Shown here: one piece after another, positions 12,501 to 23,935 of the stretch
How positions within the stretch are numbered: position 1 is the stretch's first letter
Layout of the letters: every line of letters begins with the position of its first letter
Position numbers and translations under genes: made by a program
Assembly (NCBI GenBank): GCA_026260175.1
Contig: JAKCWW010000555.1
Coordinates: forward strand, 4,783-68,782
DNA length: 64,000 nucleotides
Direction: 5' to 3'
From: Reticulitermes lucifugus
Lineage: Eukaryota; Arthropoda; Insecta; Blattodea; Rhinotermitidae
Notes under the pieces: generated by a model
What the model was told of the DNA's origin: nothing
Database searches by the model: none
Seen by the model: the letters and a program-made list of their open reading frames with translations, nothing else

Positions 12501-15500
12501 CACTAATATTCCATCAAATTAACAATATAAATTCACATCTGCAGTTTATACAGTGTCACTGAATAATAACTATGTACCTAAATATAAGATGAGAATTTTT
12601 TGCTAATTCATGATCTGAAAAATGGAGGGTGGCTTTGTAATCGCATAAAAAGTTAAACACGTTCTATGTAGATATTTTCCTGAAAACTGAAGATTATGAA
12701 GAGAGTGTAACCTTATATTCCGGTAAATATGGTATGTGAAGTTATTGTTTCATTTTTGCAGGGTGCAGTTAGCATATTGTCTTCAGATGCTCAGTCGAGA
12801 GAAGGAAGCACAGTCAATCTATACAGTAGCTTTAAAACAGAAGCCAGATGACTCTGGCCTAGTGGCTATTGCAAGTAATAATATGGTTGCCATCAATAAG
12901 GATCAGAATGTATTTGATTCTAAGAAGAAGATGAAGAATGCCACACTAGAAGGGCTGGAACATAAGTTGACATCACGGCAGCGCAAGAGTATAGCCTTAA
13001 ATCATTGCTTGCTTGCCCATTACACCAATCAGGGTGAACAGTGTCAGCAGATGTGTGATAAATTGGTAGCCACATACCCAGATATGGAGGCAGAGGCAGC
13101 TCTCATCAAGGCTGTGCAGCTTGCAAAGGATGGAAAAGCTAGAGAGGCTGCTGCTGTCTTGGATAAAGAGTCAAAGCAAGATCATGAGCAGAAACTAGCA
13201 ATGAAACTTGCAGCAGTGCAACTTCTGTTAACTGAGGTGAGCGACTGTTCCTTTTGCAGCACGCTTTTGTATTGCGCTGTCCACTGGACAAAACTGCTGC
13301 TACTCATATTGCAATGGTTTATTCATGGCATTTTTTGTCTGAAATCCTACTGGACTTTAAGTTGTAGATAATTGTTGGCATTGTTTCCTTTTTTGAATGT
13401 AATTAATTTAAAATGATTTTACATAAACATGTCTTTGTTTTCAGGGTGACAGGAAAGAGGCTTGTCAAATTCTAGAAAATTTAGGTGATGCCACATTCAA
13501 ACCAGGCATTGTTAGTGCATTAGTTACACTTTATTTAGCGGATGGAAATCGTGATGGAGCATCCAAAGTTCTTAAAGATGCTGTTGATTGGTATCGTAAA
13601 AACAAGGTATGTTTATTGGTATCTCATAGTAAGTGCTTTGTTCTAAGTACATTGTGGGTTCACATTTTGAACTTGTGACTGACTATCCTAAGGTTTTTGA
13701 GGATTTCCGTGGTTTCTCAAGACAAGTTGTGGGATAGGACATGAAAACACCCTATAACTGCTACCTTTCCTATCCTTACTATTCATTATTCATAATCAAC
13801 CTTTGATTTCATGCTCTATAACCTGTGTAGATGGCGAAGTGCCATTACATAAATCAAGATGCAAACAACCAGATCAGTTCTGTGGTCCAGTCTTATAACC
13901 ACTGGGTACCAAGGGTAGAGCAGCCATGGTGTGAAGGTGGCCACTCACATCCACCTAATGCTGATGGTTAAGAAATAATGGAGCCACACCTCCACTCTCC
14001 CATCTGCCTTTATGGCATGGTGCTTAATTTATTTTGTGATGGCACATGGTAAGTTATCACACTGTCTCCTGTGTGCCACTGTACCATAGAACGTTAACAG
14101 TAAAGATTCTGCACTGGTGGTGTTAACAGGTCAGCACGGGAGATCTGGGTACACTGTGGCGCCAAGCAGCAGACTTCCACTTGCGAGGGGGTGAGCCAAA
14201 TGTGGCTGCCAAGAGTCTAGAGGAGCTGCTCAGAATCAACCCAGGTGACAGAAAGACACTCGCCCAGCTGGTTGTAGCATATGCTCAGGTCAGCATGCTT
14301 ATCAAATTGCCCAGTGTTAACAATTCTGGTGCATTTGCATCCCAGTAAGACTTGTGGAAAAAATGTATTGGGCATAAAATGTGCATTTTATTTTTTTTAC
14401 AAGTTTCTTGCAACAATTTTAAGCTGTGCTCAAGATGTGCATAAATTTGATTCAAATCTCTTTGGGGGTTCCCTAATCATTACAGCCAGATGTACAGGCT
14501 GACAAATAGGTGCATTTTTGTAACTTTTCATTACAGACATACGAAAAAAATTATTCTACGTATGATGCCTACATACTGTGATATAAGTAAGTTCTTTACT
14601 CACTGTTGCAGTTTGATCCCATGAAAGCTCAAGCCCTTAGCAAGCAGCTGCCCCAGTTAGACTTCACCCAGAGCACAGATGTGGATGCCTTAGAAACGTC
14701 TAACTGGATGATGGGAACCAAGGTTATCAAGAAGAGCGTGGCAAAAGTTGAGCCTTCGCCTGGCTCAAAGCCAGGGTGAGATACTGATTGTTCTGTTTTT
14801 AATAGTACTCATAAAGGGTAAAGTTCACTCTATAACATGCCATGAAGGCACAGAGGGGGGCTAGAGGTATAGCTCAACTCTTTCCTTAACCTCAATGCTA
14901 GATGGGGGTGGGTGGTCAACGCGCACCCCAGCTTCTTTACCCCTGGAAAAGACCCAGTACCAAATGTACAGGAGGATAGGTGAGTCCCAGGGCCAGTCTG
15001 GATGGGTGCAGAAAATCTCGCTGCCACCAGAGTTTGAAACCCCGAACTGTCCAGTCCATAGTGAGTCACTATACTGACTGTGCTATCCCACCCCTCATAA
15101 TAGTACTAATGCTGGCTGCAAAGATTTTAGGGGGCAGGGATTTGAACCTGGGACTCCTAGGTTATGGCTTATTTCAGGATAGATATGTGCTCAGGAGTAA
15201 TAATGGGATGGATGGAAAACTGGATTATGATCTGGACATTTTAATTAGAAATAGTATGTGGAGAGGTGGAAAATGTCATGCTGAGTGGTAAATAATTGAA
15301 GCTTCAACGTTTCTGGGATGTTACACCATGGCGACTGCTAAATAGTTACAGACATTTCAAAGGACAAGCAGTCCAAGAACATGTTTGGAACATGGAAATT
15401 AGGCTAAAGAATTTGCGTATACAATTCTGATTTAAGATTTTATTCAAGGTTCCAAATAATTGTTTCTGCAGTACACCAGGCAGTGAACTAATTCAAAAGA

Positions 15501-18500
15501 AGAAAGCAAAACGTAAGCGAAAGGGCAAGTTACTGAAGAACTATGACCCAAATATACCACCTGATCCAGAGCGGTGGTTACCAAGACATGAGAGGACAGG
15601 TTACCGTAAGAAGAAGGACCGTCGCAACAAGGATATTGGAAAGGGCACTCAGGGAGCAGCAACTGGTGCTAGTGACCAATAGTAAGTGCTAAGAGTTTGG
15701 TACGACAAATAATTTGAGGAGAAAACACACAGATTTAAATACCATAAATAACAGGTAAATTATACTGCAGTCTATAGATAGTTGGCTACAATTTAATGAA
15801 TGGAGTCACTTTCAGTTAAGGTGACTTTAATCGTGTAATTTTATTACACAATCACTGACGACATGTTTTGGCCTATGTTGTTAGGCCATCTTGAGGTTGA
15901 ATTACACACAAAACATATAAGGGACTGTAAGGGTCTGTAACTTGCAGGATTGGAAGGGGGTTTATTCTTTTTGATGGGGATGATTTCAGCTTTCCTCCAC
16001 TCGACTGGTATTCTTATACTTCATGCTGTGTTGAAGAACAACAGCAGTACCTTTTTAGCTTTTCTTCCCAGGTTGATGAGCAGTTCAATGGGAATATCAT
16101 TTATAATAATGGGAACATCATTTATAATAATGGTGGAACATGCTTTAACACATTCACTGCCAGGTATTTAAATCCCCGAGGGTGTTAAATTGCCAGGGAT
16201 TTGTTGAATGTTAAACAACTAGTGCATCGTCATATAAAAAAATCAATTACAAGGAAACTATAAGAGATAAAAATTGGAAATTTTGAGCACACCTTTAGTA
16301 ATGTTTCAGTATGATATCATGTGTAGCAGCCTTTGGATGGAGAGGAACACCGCAATGCGCACAAACAAATCTCGTTTCTTGATATTTTTTCGTATACACA
16401 CTCGATATCTTTGTGTAGGTGTCTCGTCTTCCTTTGTAGGAGGGATATGCACGAGTTTGTGGTTTTTCAAGCCTTCCAGGTGGGTCACTTTTTGGGGCTC
16501 GTGTTGGAGTTGGTGTAGGCGTTCTGCTTGAGTCTTGCGACTTGTCTGATGATGACGATGGTGTTGATACATCTTCGCTTGTGTGTATAAGATTTTCACT
16601 GACATCCACTAAGTAATCTAGGAATGATNNNNNNNNNNNNNNNNNNNNNNNNNNNNNNNNNNNNNNNNNNNNNNNNNNNNNNNNNNNNNNNNNNNNNNNN
16701 NNNNNNNNNNNNNNNNNNNNNNNNNNNNNNNNNNNNNNNNNNNNNNNNNNNNNNNNNNNNNNNNNNNNNNNNNNNNNNNNNNNNNNNNNNNNNNNNNNNN
16801 NNNNNNNNNNNNNNNNNNNNNNNNNNNNNNNNNNNNNNNNNNNNNNNNNNNNNNNNNNNNNNNNNNNNNNNNNNNNNNNNNNNNNNNNNNNNNNNNNNNN
16901 NNNNNNNNNNNNNNNNNNNNNNNNNNNNNNNNNNNNNNNNNNNNNNNNNNNNNNNNNNNNNNNNNNNNNNNNNNNNNNNNNNNNNNNNNNNNNNNNNNNN
17001 NNNNNNNNNNNNNNNNNNNNNNNNNNNNNNNNNNNNNNNNNNNNNNNNNNNNNNNNNNNNNNNNNNNNNNNNNNNNNNNNNNNNNNNNNNNNNNNNNNNN
17101 NNNNNNNNNNNNNNNNNNNNNNNNNNNNNNNNNNNNNNNNNNNNNNNNNNNNNNNNNNNNNNNNNNNNNNNNNNNNCATTTTGAACAGCAAATTGTACTG
17201 CTGGATTTCCTGTGAAGAGTGGAATACTTGGTTGACGATGTTTTTCACAAAACCCTTCTACACTAGGGCCCGGATCCAAGTCTGAAATGTCGTTCTCATC
17301 ATCACTCGCCTCATTACTCGATATTTGCGGGACACAATCTTCGTCTGAATCACTGTCATTCACAAGTTCCTCATCAATAGAAGCCACTATTCTGCTTCTC
17401 AGTTATAAGCACTGTTCTGTTCCTAGTAGCCATATTGCACCTTATGTATAAATAAACTCACAAACAACCTCACAGAAAGGAAACACACTACTGACTGCAA
17501 CCTCACAAATCATTTGCTCAGCTCCAGACTAAACATAAACGTTGTAACATATTTATGATATTTTTCTACCCTAATGTACGTGACCAAAAGCATATATTTT
17601 TTCTAGTTACATCAGCTAGGGATTAATAAAGATGTAAAATATGTTTCCTGACAGAAATTATTGTGTGNGTGGCCTATTTAAGNCAAAAGAACAGAGTAAA
17701 CTTTAGATCGACTAAAGTCGACGCTGGCAATTTAAAACGTAAATACTTAAAACGACCATGGTCGACTTTGGCAGTGAATGTGTTAACAGGAATTTTGACA
17801 GTATACAAAAATATCAGTGGCATAAAGGAGTACAGGATCTGAATTCCTGGAATTCTTGTAATAACATATTATGTAAGTAGATCTCATTCCTCTACAATGT
17901 TTTGTGTGTAATTCTACCTGAAGATGGACTAATAATGTAGGCTGAAACTGTCATCTCTGACTGTGTAATACAGTTACAATATTAAAGCTGTGTTAACTGA
18001 AAGTGGACCCAGTCATTAATTGTAGCTATGTATGAACACAGTGGGATGTCATACTCCAAGACATAGGCAGCTGTTTGTATTTCCTCAAAGAAGGAACATA
18101 AAACAGCCAAACAGACCAGCTACACATGGGAAGTAATGTAGACACATTTGGGAACACGATAGGAGCTAGATGGCCAGTTACAAGTCCTACTTTCCTGTTC
18201 TCTTTTACTACAGTGTTCTTGATAGCATCACTAGATAAGATGACAGTGAAAACAGGTGTTTTTATGCTCACCTCAAACCTGGGTTTTTTTACTGTATTCA
18301 GCTCAACTTGAAAATGTTGTTTTCACATTCTTACTAGGATTTATACCAGAATGAAAAGAATCCTGCATAAGAACATGAAATATACATAATTTATGACTGT
18401 CTCAGCATGTAAGTAGAGATATACTAAGAAAAAAGTATGTTCCTCCAGAATCAATTTAAGGAATTCATATAAATGTGCCTACTTTTCAGTGACATAACGA

Positions 18501-18628
18501 AGATGCAAAGTCAACAGTCAAAGGCATCTCCTAACCCTAACAGTCCAATCCAGCCAGAAAGTACTGGACCAAGACAGCAGCAACGTAAAGTTCAACAGAA
18601 AAAGAAGAAAAAGGGAGGGAAGTGGTAG
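3596..18628 (+). CDS. Srp72: Signal recognition particle subunit SRP72, 11 exons
   Basis: Exons: 3596-3698, 3868-3985, 5424-5561, 5678-5795, 7166-7356, 12762-13236, 13445-13606, 14130-14288, 14612-14775, 15472-15681, 18490-18628. All have GT-AG borders, and the sum of 1977 nt gives 658 residues in one frame (human SRP72: 671). The start MATTKESNLSNLYIELNRFG matches the SRP72 N terminus. TPR-type helices fill about residues 10-480, with near-invariant stretches NKDQNVFDSKKK and LKAQILYRLERY. Residues about 550-610 hold the RNA-binding motif NYDPNIPPDPERWLPRHER, followed by GKGTQGAATGAS. The C terminus is Lys-rich (KKKKKGGKW). Known role: with SRP68 it binds 7SL RNA in the particle that targets ribosomes to the ER. 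Poly(A) signal candidates lie at 18965 and 19136. Introns 4, 5, 8, 9 and 10 carry transposons. Confidence 0.97.
6027..6396. mobile_element. pogo/Tigger-type MITE (370 bp) in Srp72 intron 4
   Basis: The termini are inverted copies: the left end reads CGGTGAAAGTTGTGATATCC and the right end, reverse-complemented, CAGTAAAAGATGTGATATCC. Both ends abut TA (6025-6026 and 6397-6398), the duplication expected for Tc1/mariner/pogo insertion. No coding capacity is seen. Confidence 0.7.
7629..7673 (-). ncRNA. Hammerhead-like motif, left member of an outward pair
   Basis: On the minus strand the order is a TGC flank, CTGATTA, a GGCCAT...ATGGC stem, TGGAAC, AT, GCT, then a GCA flank. The flanks TGC/GCA can pair as stem I. 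The core departs from CTGATGA/GAAAC, so it is probably inactive. The partner at 8601-8640 is on the plus strand about 1 kb away in Srp72 intron 5. Confidence 0.4.
8391..8419. repeat. (AC)n microsatellite
   Basis: A run of CA dinucleotides with one interruption. Confidence 0.9.
8601..8640 (+). ncRNA. Hammerhead-like motif, right member of an outward pair
   Basis: The block reads CTCC, TTGATAA, TGG, a weak stem, TGAAAC, AT, GTT, CGAG. The shape is that of the intact copies at 53750 and 61087, but the core is degraded. It is followed by an AT-rich tail, as in the other copies. Confidence 0.4.
9178..9345 (+). repeat. Possible degraded tRNA-type SINE
   Basis: A gggtagcacttgtgcatag segment followed about 35 bases later by gggtttaaatctc could be worn A and B boxes. 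The following gaggttttcatgtttcttc and the tail with ccaaattaagccatgag look SINE-like. There is only one copy in the window, so the call is weak. Confidence 0.35.
10060..10545 (-). mobile_element. RTE-like LINE, C-terminal fragment
   Basis: Minus-strand frames hold the conserved end of a common insect endonuclease/reverse-transcriptase LINE. Near 10480-10545 there is SLTLRE...RRIFGSESDD-like sequence, and at 10190-10300 GDGVDWIQLVWDRDQWRD. A 3' UTR piece follows toward 10100. The frame is interrupted several times and the rest of the element is absent. The 46734-47520 fragment belongs to a similar family. Confidence 0.6.
10591..10723. repeat. Short fold-back element, 133 bp
   Basis: The left arm starts GTCTTCTGGGATATTATGC and the right arm ends GATGTAACATCCCAGAAGAC, its inverted copy. 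Arms are about 45 bases with a spacer near 40. The arms match the 3' part of the type-B hammerhead-like repeat at 45559-45644. Confidence 0.65.
10880..11777 (-). mobile_element. mariner element, 898 bp, both ends present
   Basis: Inverted termini of about 40 bases (TGAGTGTGTGATGAAACGTA left; TGAAGGGGTGTTGAAACATA right, reverse-complemented) are flanked by TA at 10878-10879 and 11778-11779. The minus strand keeps worn transposase between 11161 and 11511: GKSWSQFSG, the RDSAPWFHHVGSPYNPELG segment that replaces the usual PPYSPDLAP, and part of the C terminus. The length is below the usual 1.3 kb, so internal sequence is lost. A second copy of the same family lies at 25840-26262. It sits in Srp72 intron 5. 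Confidence 0.8.
13885..14032 (+). repeat. SINE family A, partial copy
   Basis: Carries the family core (cacatccacctaatgctga, ggttaagaaataatggag) and the ctttatggcatggtg tail in plus orientation. The tRNA-like head is mostly missing. It lies in Srp72 intron 7. Confidence 0.65.
14836..15102 (-). repeat. SINE family A copy
   Basis: A minus-strand copy in Srp72 intron 9. The tail catgccatgaaggcac is at the low end and ctagatgggggtgggtgg is the core. The tRNA-like head with a B-box-like ggtttcaaactc lies near 15035. The high end reads ggggtgggatagcacagtca when reverse-complemented. Confidence 0.75.
15303..15372 (-). repeat. Type-B hammerhead-like repeat, partial
   Basis: Shares gatgttacaccatggcgac and the following taaatagttacagacatttc with the fuller copy at 45559-45644, in the same orientation. 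The stem-forming half is largely gone. Confidence 0.5.
15807..15916. repeat. Left arm of a 2.2-kb inverted element in Srp72 intron 10
   Basis: This arm is the inverted counterpart of 17898-18006. Both share cactttcagttaa at the outer end and tacacacaaaacat at the inner end. A degraded hammerhead-like motif lies on the minus strand at 15859-15896 (TCAAGA, TGGCC...GGCC, AAAAC, AT, GTC). Confidence 0.7.
15935..16144 (-). mobile_element. LINE reverse-transcriptase remnant
   Basis: The minus strand encodes IPIELLINLGRKAKK and, further on, RIPVEWRKAEIIPIKKNK, then SNPASYRPL. This is the 'W+KA.IIPI.K......YRP' start of a non-LTR reverse transcriptase of jockey/R1 type. It is cut by the piggyBac insertion at 16145. 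Confidence 0.55.
16149..17782 (-). mobile_element. piggyBac-like transposon with assembly gap
   Basis: Perfect 14-bp inverted ends (CACATTCACTGCCA) are flanked by TTAA at 16145-16148 and 17783-17786, the hallmark of piggyBac insertion. The minus strand encodes the acidic transposase N terminus (MASIDEELVNDSDSDEDCVP, from 17387). After the gap comes the C-terminal end with a zinc-ribbon start, RFVCAHCGVPLHPK, near 16330. The DDD catalytic middle is hidden in N bases at 16629-17176. Visible plus gap length gives only about 360 codons against the usual 560-600, so either the gap is undersized or the copy is internally deleted. It lies inside intron 10 of Srp72. Confidence 0.9.
16629..17176. other. 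Assembly gap (548 N)
   Basis: An unresolved run inside the piggyBac transposase. Two further single N bases lie near 17668 and 17683. Confidence 1.
17898..18006. repeat. Right arm of the inverted element in Srp72 intron 10
   Basis: The inverted counterpart of 15807-15916. It carries a plus-strand degraded hammerhead-like motif at 17917-17952 (CTGAAGA, TGG, stem, TGAAAC), pointing outward like the left one. Confidence 0.7.
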
Positions 18629-21600
18629 GCACAAGAAATTACAGCCCCACACTGCCAGCACTGCGTACAGTAAATGAAGCTGTCTTTTGGGTTTACATCT
18701 CGGTAATATATTGACTGTTCCAGATATTATTTAAGGCTGAATTACCGCCAGATTTAAGGCACTAACTACACATTCACATACACACACAAAGACTCTTCCA
18801 TGAGTATGGTTATTTTACTGGAAAATTAATGAACTATTTAACAGTTACCAGTAACTGACACATATTGATGATTCTGAGTCCAGTGTAGAACAGTCATCAG
18901 TAATGTCCTTATTTTCTTTGGTAAACACAGTTGACTGTTTTCACTATGTGCCTTCTGTTGGCTAAATAAAATAACAAAGACTGTTCCTGTTATGTCATGG
19001 CATATGAATGTCAGGGAGAAAACAGATATGCAAGGTACCACCCTTTTGTGGAATAGTGTAAGTATTCTATCTGTCCATTAGCCATTAAAATATCTTGTGA
19101 GAGTTCAATTTAAAATCTCATTTACTGGTTTTCAGAATAAAATTATCTCAAATTCCTGGATTTATTGTAACAGTACTTACTTTGTTGTTTGGAAGTTATA
19201 TTCAATGTAATATCATGTGATATAAGACAGTCTCTTTGTACATGTCACAGAATAGCTGTAACCCACAAAAAACTGATTCACACATTCTTGGTTCCATCAC
19301 TACTTAAGTGGAAATGTCACAGGAGCCCAAAATACTGAAATAAATATGAAGCTAAAATCTATAACCAGATTAGACTACAACTTAAAAGAAGGGGACTTAT
19401 ATTGGTGATGACATACACTACATGCAATGGGAGCAGTCTGCAGCCAGTCCACCATCATACTGTGACCTCACAGCTACACTAGGTATAAAATGTGCATAGA
19501 TAAACACATCCCAAAAGTCATGTGGTTATTCTCAAAGTATTAACAAGGCATCACTAACAGCATTTAATATGTTACAAAACATGACTTCAGTAAACAGCAA
19601 GACATTTTGACTGCAGAAGTGCCTGACCCTGAAATACAGTCACAATTTGAACTGTGTTCAAAAGTACCTTCTTAGGAACTAGTTTATTACAGTGAAGTTT
19701 CTTCATGACCATTCCATTCTTCTGGGATATAATGGTGCATCCATTTCCAAGACATTTTGACCCTTGAAGTGAGGACTGCTGCCTCAAAAGGTTGGGATCT
19801 GATTATCCTTTGATGCAGCATCATATCCCAGAAGAACCGAATCCTCAGCTACACTGCTAGGAAAACCTCAGGACTGCCAAATTTAATGTTTTCTTAAGGG
19901 TGTTTCTTTTTCTCTGTCTGCCCCTCTCTCCCTCTCCACTGCTTTCATTCCCTGCCTGTCAGTTTATTCCACAGAAAGTACATGAATTTGTGTCTGACAG
20001 AATCCTCACTTACTTCTTGATTTAAAGATTTAAAGGTTCTCCTCACTTAGTTACGTCAGCATGGTTCCAGCTGTCAAATTTGGTTACCACCATGGAACAT
20101 CTTCCTTCTTAACCTTAAGTGTTATTTCATCAACAAAACAAATGGGGATTTCACTGACTTCACTTGCATTCTGTGTTCATTAATTCCATGCTCCAAGTGT
20201 GAACATAGAAGATGCAGATACACAAATTTTGCAGGGTGAGAAACATGTACCCTAGAAAAGAATGTGATCCTTTTTTGCAACCCAAAGTAGTTCCAAACAT
20301 AAGAATTCTTGAAACTGCAGCTCCAGTTATAACAACATTTCCAATTTAGAATATAATTAGTTAATTTGTAATAATTTAACCTGTTAACATTTGTTAAAGA
20401 AACCAGAAGTAAAACAGCCTGTTTTCTGTAAGAAGTATTCTCAGAATAAAAAAAAATCTGGCTTTGAATTATGCGATTTCAAGTTGTCCAATTTTAAATG
20501 CATGCTTAACTTTTTATGGTTGTTTGACATCCTATGTTATGTTGTAAGCTATTTTTTTACTTCATTGAGTAATTATATCTCTCCTCATATTTATTTTTAG
20601 ATGATCAGTATGTGATGTAATGCAGTTTGCATCAATAAAACGACAATTCATGTTCGTCAAACTTTCATATTAGCGCACCACTGTAGAATAGTGCAGTTGT
20701 GTTCATGCAATGTGGTGGTGAGGCTTGGGCCATTGTCACTTGCTGAGTTGAATCACTCCATTGTACACAGTGCATGGTATGGAACAGTGTCGACTACATT
20801 CATATAATACACAGTTGGTGCTTTAAAATCTAGAAAGGTTAGAGGTTGGTGTCGGCTGTAATTTAGTTCACACAATATTTTGTTGCTATTACATAATGTA
20901 CAAATGATGCAGGAAAATTCCCACTGCATACATAGTTCACACAGCAGTTTCTTCGTATCACAGAAAGGCTTTCAGTGGCTTGATCAATTGGCCGACATTG
21001 AGAAACTTATCAAAGCTACTAGGGCAAGCCATGTGACTTTGCAATCCCTCCTACTCATTTCACAGTACACAATGCACATAACAGTTGGTAGCTTGTCTTC
21101 TGTACAGGCCATGACAGGAAACAATACACTCTACACTCCAATGTGACTATCGCAGAGATAAACGTTACACAAATTTTCCAGAAAATTATGTATTCTTCAT
21201 TATTCAACTTTTAGTAATCAAACTGTGGAACTAATGTAGAATAGTGTAGTCACCAAAAATGTGCATCCAATGACAACTGAGCCACCAACACTAGCCTCTC
21301 AAACAGCATATGAAAAATGAAATTTACGTACAACCTGTTCCTACACATCTCTTTGTAGCAGCTGATGGCATTAAAAAAAAAACTGGAAAAACTGAAGCAC
21401 ATCTCATTTCTCCACCCAGAACACCACCACCAACACCTTAAATGCAGCACTCTTTTCATCTCCATCCATTTTAACCACATATGTGCATAAAATGCTGGAA
21501 ACAGCAGAACCCACACAAATTCAAACCACTGATCATGAAGTCAGAAGCAGAGACATTAACCACTGGACCACTACAAGAAGGAATTACAGATGGTCCTCAT

Positions 21601-21775
21601 ATAACAACAGTGTTACATATAACCCATACAACAGATAACATAAATTCCTTGACAGATGCATAAGTAACGTTGATACTTAAGCAGACGAGCATATTATAAC
21701 ATTTTCAAAAGTCCAGTTCTAGTCATGCCAGTGCATGTGGATGCATTACAGTGGATGCAGTTTGATTTGCAAGTA
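18629..21775. other. Srp72 3' UTR and intergenic sequence, no gene seen
   Basis: The first 500 bases are probably Srp72 3' UTR (AATAAA at 18965 and 19136). Beyond that only the fold-back at 19716-19837 was recognised. Short open frames at 20391-20600, 20880-21146 and elsewhere have no protein-like features and are not called. Confidence 0.5.
19716..19837. repeat. Short fold-back element, type-B ends
   Basis: The outer arms are inverted copies: attcttctgggatataatgg on the left and catcatatcccagaagaac on the right. The middle holds ttgacccttgaagtgagg and ctgctgcctcaaaaggt, resembling the type-B hammerhead-like repeat. Confidence 0.55.
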
Positions 21776-21936
21776 CAGTAGAACCCTGTTAAGAAGTCTT
21801 TCAAGGGACCAGAGGATTAGTGACTCCTTAAGCAGGAAGATGTATTAAGAGGGAAGCTTATTAAAAGCAATAGTATTTCGGGACTTTAAAAATCCAGACT
21901 TCTTACAGGGGAAAACTTCTTATCCAGGTTCTACTG
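21776..21936. mobile_element. Tigger-type MITE, 161 bp
   Basis: Ends with inverted CAGTAGAACC and GGTTCTACTG, flanked by TA (21774-21775 and 21937-21938). The internal repeats ttaagaagtc and cttcttatcc are typical of pogo/Tigger ends. A related piece lies at 32335-32445. Confidence 0.8.
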
Positions 21937-22842
21937 TATATGGAACCAATATGAAGAGGAAATGAAGAACCTGCCCAACATGCAAAAGTGATCCTTTGGA
22001 CACAGTCTGTTCAAAGTTCATGTATTACCAACAAAAATGTTTTTTGATATAGTGTGAAGTGCATTAGGGCTGGCAGAACCGCAGCTTGACCTGTATATGT
22101 AGTGGCCATTTTTCCATGTCATTTGTACATCGTGTAACAGCATGGAAATATTGTGTGAAGTGAACTACAGCATACACCAAATTGTAACCTTTCTGTGATT
22201 CAAAAGAACTGGGGTGTATTCTACATACGTTTTAACACGTTCTTCTTTGTGTACAGTGGAATAAGCCGGCTAGGCTGCTGAGACTACTAGTCCAGGCCTT
22301 ACCACCATGTTTTAATACCGGTGACTGGACTGTTCTACAGTAGTGCCTAAAGTGCTGTGCTGTAGTTTTAAATTACAAATTAACCATACTTTGAATTAAC
22401 CACATTAAAAAGTACACTTTTCTCAGGTTTGGTGTAACTGTTGGAGGTAACTGGATAATTTTCAGTTTACACTGTTCTAGATATGAAGTATGCACAGATT
22501 TTCTGTTAAACAGTTTATTTGCCAGATAGGGACAAAATGCAGGTTATGAGGATATACCATGCGCCTAACAATGGAAGATGTATGGAAGTACAGTTCAGTT
22601 CACTTCAGGGGTACATTAAATGTGACTACAGTGAAATCACCATTTGAAATTTCTCAGTTCAAAAGTTGTTCTTCATTTAAGATTTTCATCAGGTTAAGGA
22701 TCAAGTTCATTATCCCACAGAGAAATGTGAAATTGACATTTCACAGTATGTAATATTTAATGTAAAGAAGTCTTTTGTGTTCTCAACCGTTTATAGAATT
22801 TGAATCAAAGCCTGTCACAACTTTTTCGGAAAGAGTGATTAA

Positions 22843-23068
22843 CCCTTTAAAGACCAAGATTAACTGAATTAAAGATTCATTTCATACCATGCAGCAAACA
22901 CACACTGTCTTGGTTATAAAAAATCAATCAGTTAATGCTGTGTAGGGAAAAAATCATTTGTTGGTCCAAGATCCGTACAAAATGTATAAATGCCATCTGT
23001 GGACAGAACATAAAATTTTTTGTGGTTAAACCTAGTGGTATATGAAGAAACTACTGGGCTTTAAAAGG
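22843..23068. mobile_element. TTAA-flanked MITE, 226 bp, copy 1
   Basis: Inverted ends CCCTTTAAAGACCA and (reverse-complemented) CCTTTTAAAGCCCA sit between TTAA at 22839-22842 and 23069-23072. This is a piggyBac-type target duplication. Copy 2 at 28571-28796 has exactly the same length. Confidence 0.75.
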
Positions 23069-23479
23069 TTAAGCATGTTCACACATTTATGGGTATTAGT
23101 TACTAATGCAACTGAACAAAGATATTCTTTACACTAGAAGATATAAATACATAACGAGATGCTGTTATGGATAAAAGCAGAATAAACTATTGAAGGGAGA
23201 ATGTGTAATAATGAATTTATTTAACTGTCCAGTAACCTTAACCTGTATCTGCCAAGTTTAAAGGTCTGGTATCCTGCAATTCAAACAATAAATTACATAA
23301 AATACAATGTTAAACTTGTAAGTTCAAACAGGTACTAGATTTAAAGAAACAATCTTTATTTGTAAATGAATTTGTGAATATTCATTATGTATCAGTCTTT
23401 GTTATATTAAGTCTTTTTTACATTTACTTAACAGTATTTTTGTACTGTTTGTCTTCACTCTTTATAAGAAAATTACACA

Positions 23480-23935
23480 TAAAGTGAAATCTTGGTATAA
23501 CGAAGTTGCAGGTGGTGAGAGAACTATATTCATTATAATAAAATTTCATTGCAATGAAAAAACATAAAAAATTCAGAATGATAGTTTTGAACATGTGAAA
23601 AACCCCAAAACTAGACATACTTACCCTGTTTACTTTGTAAAAAGAGTCGGTAATTATTTTCTGTACAGCCAATGTTAGTAGTGATTCTTGGTAAATTCTT
23701 GGAAAATACAGTGCTCTCCAAAGGCAGCCCAGGATGTCTTTCTTGGTCATTATAAAGTGCTGAAGACATTGTACCATGTTGGATGCTTCTGTAAGAGTAA
23801 TGACATTTTTATCATCGCTGTCACTGTAGCATCTAAGCACACTTCTCGTTACATGAGGCCTAACAGGTGCAGGGGATTGGTCCATAACATGCACAACAGG
23901 AACTTTATGTATGATTGAACCTAACAAAAACATTT
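23480..23935 (-). mobile_element. Tigger/pogo transposon remnant
   Basis: The low end contains gtgaaatcttggtataacga, typical of Tigger termini. The minus strand has YSDSDDKNVITLTEASNMVQ followed by LQHFI, resembling the acidic 'LTEA...L..' tail of Tigger transposases. The rest of the coding region is absent and the high end is undefined. Confidence 0.45.
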
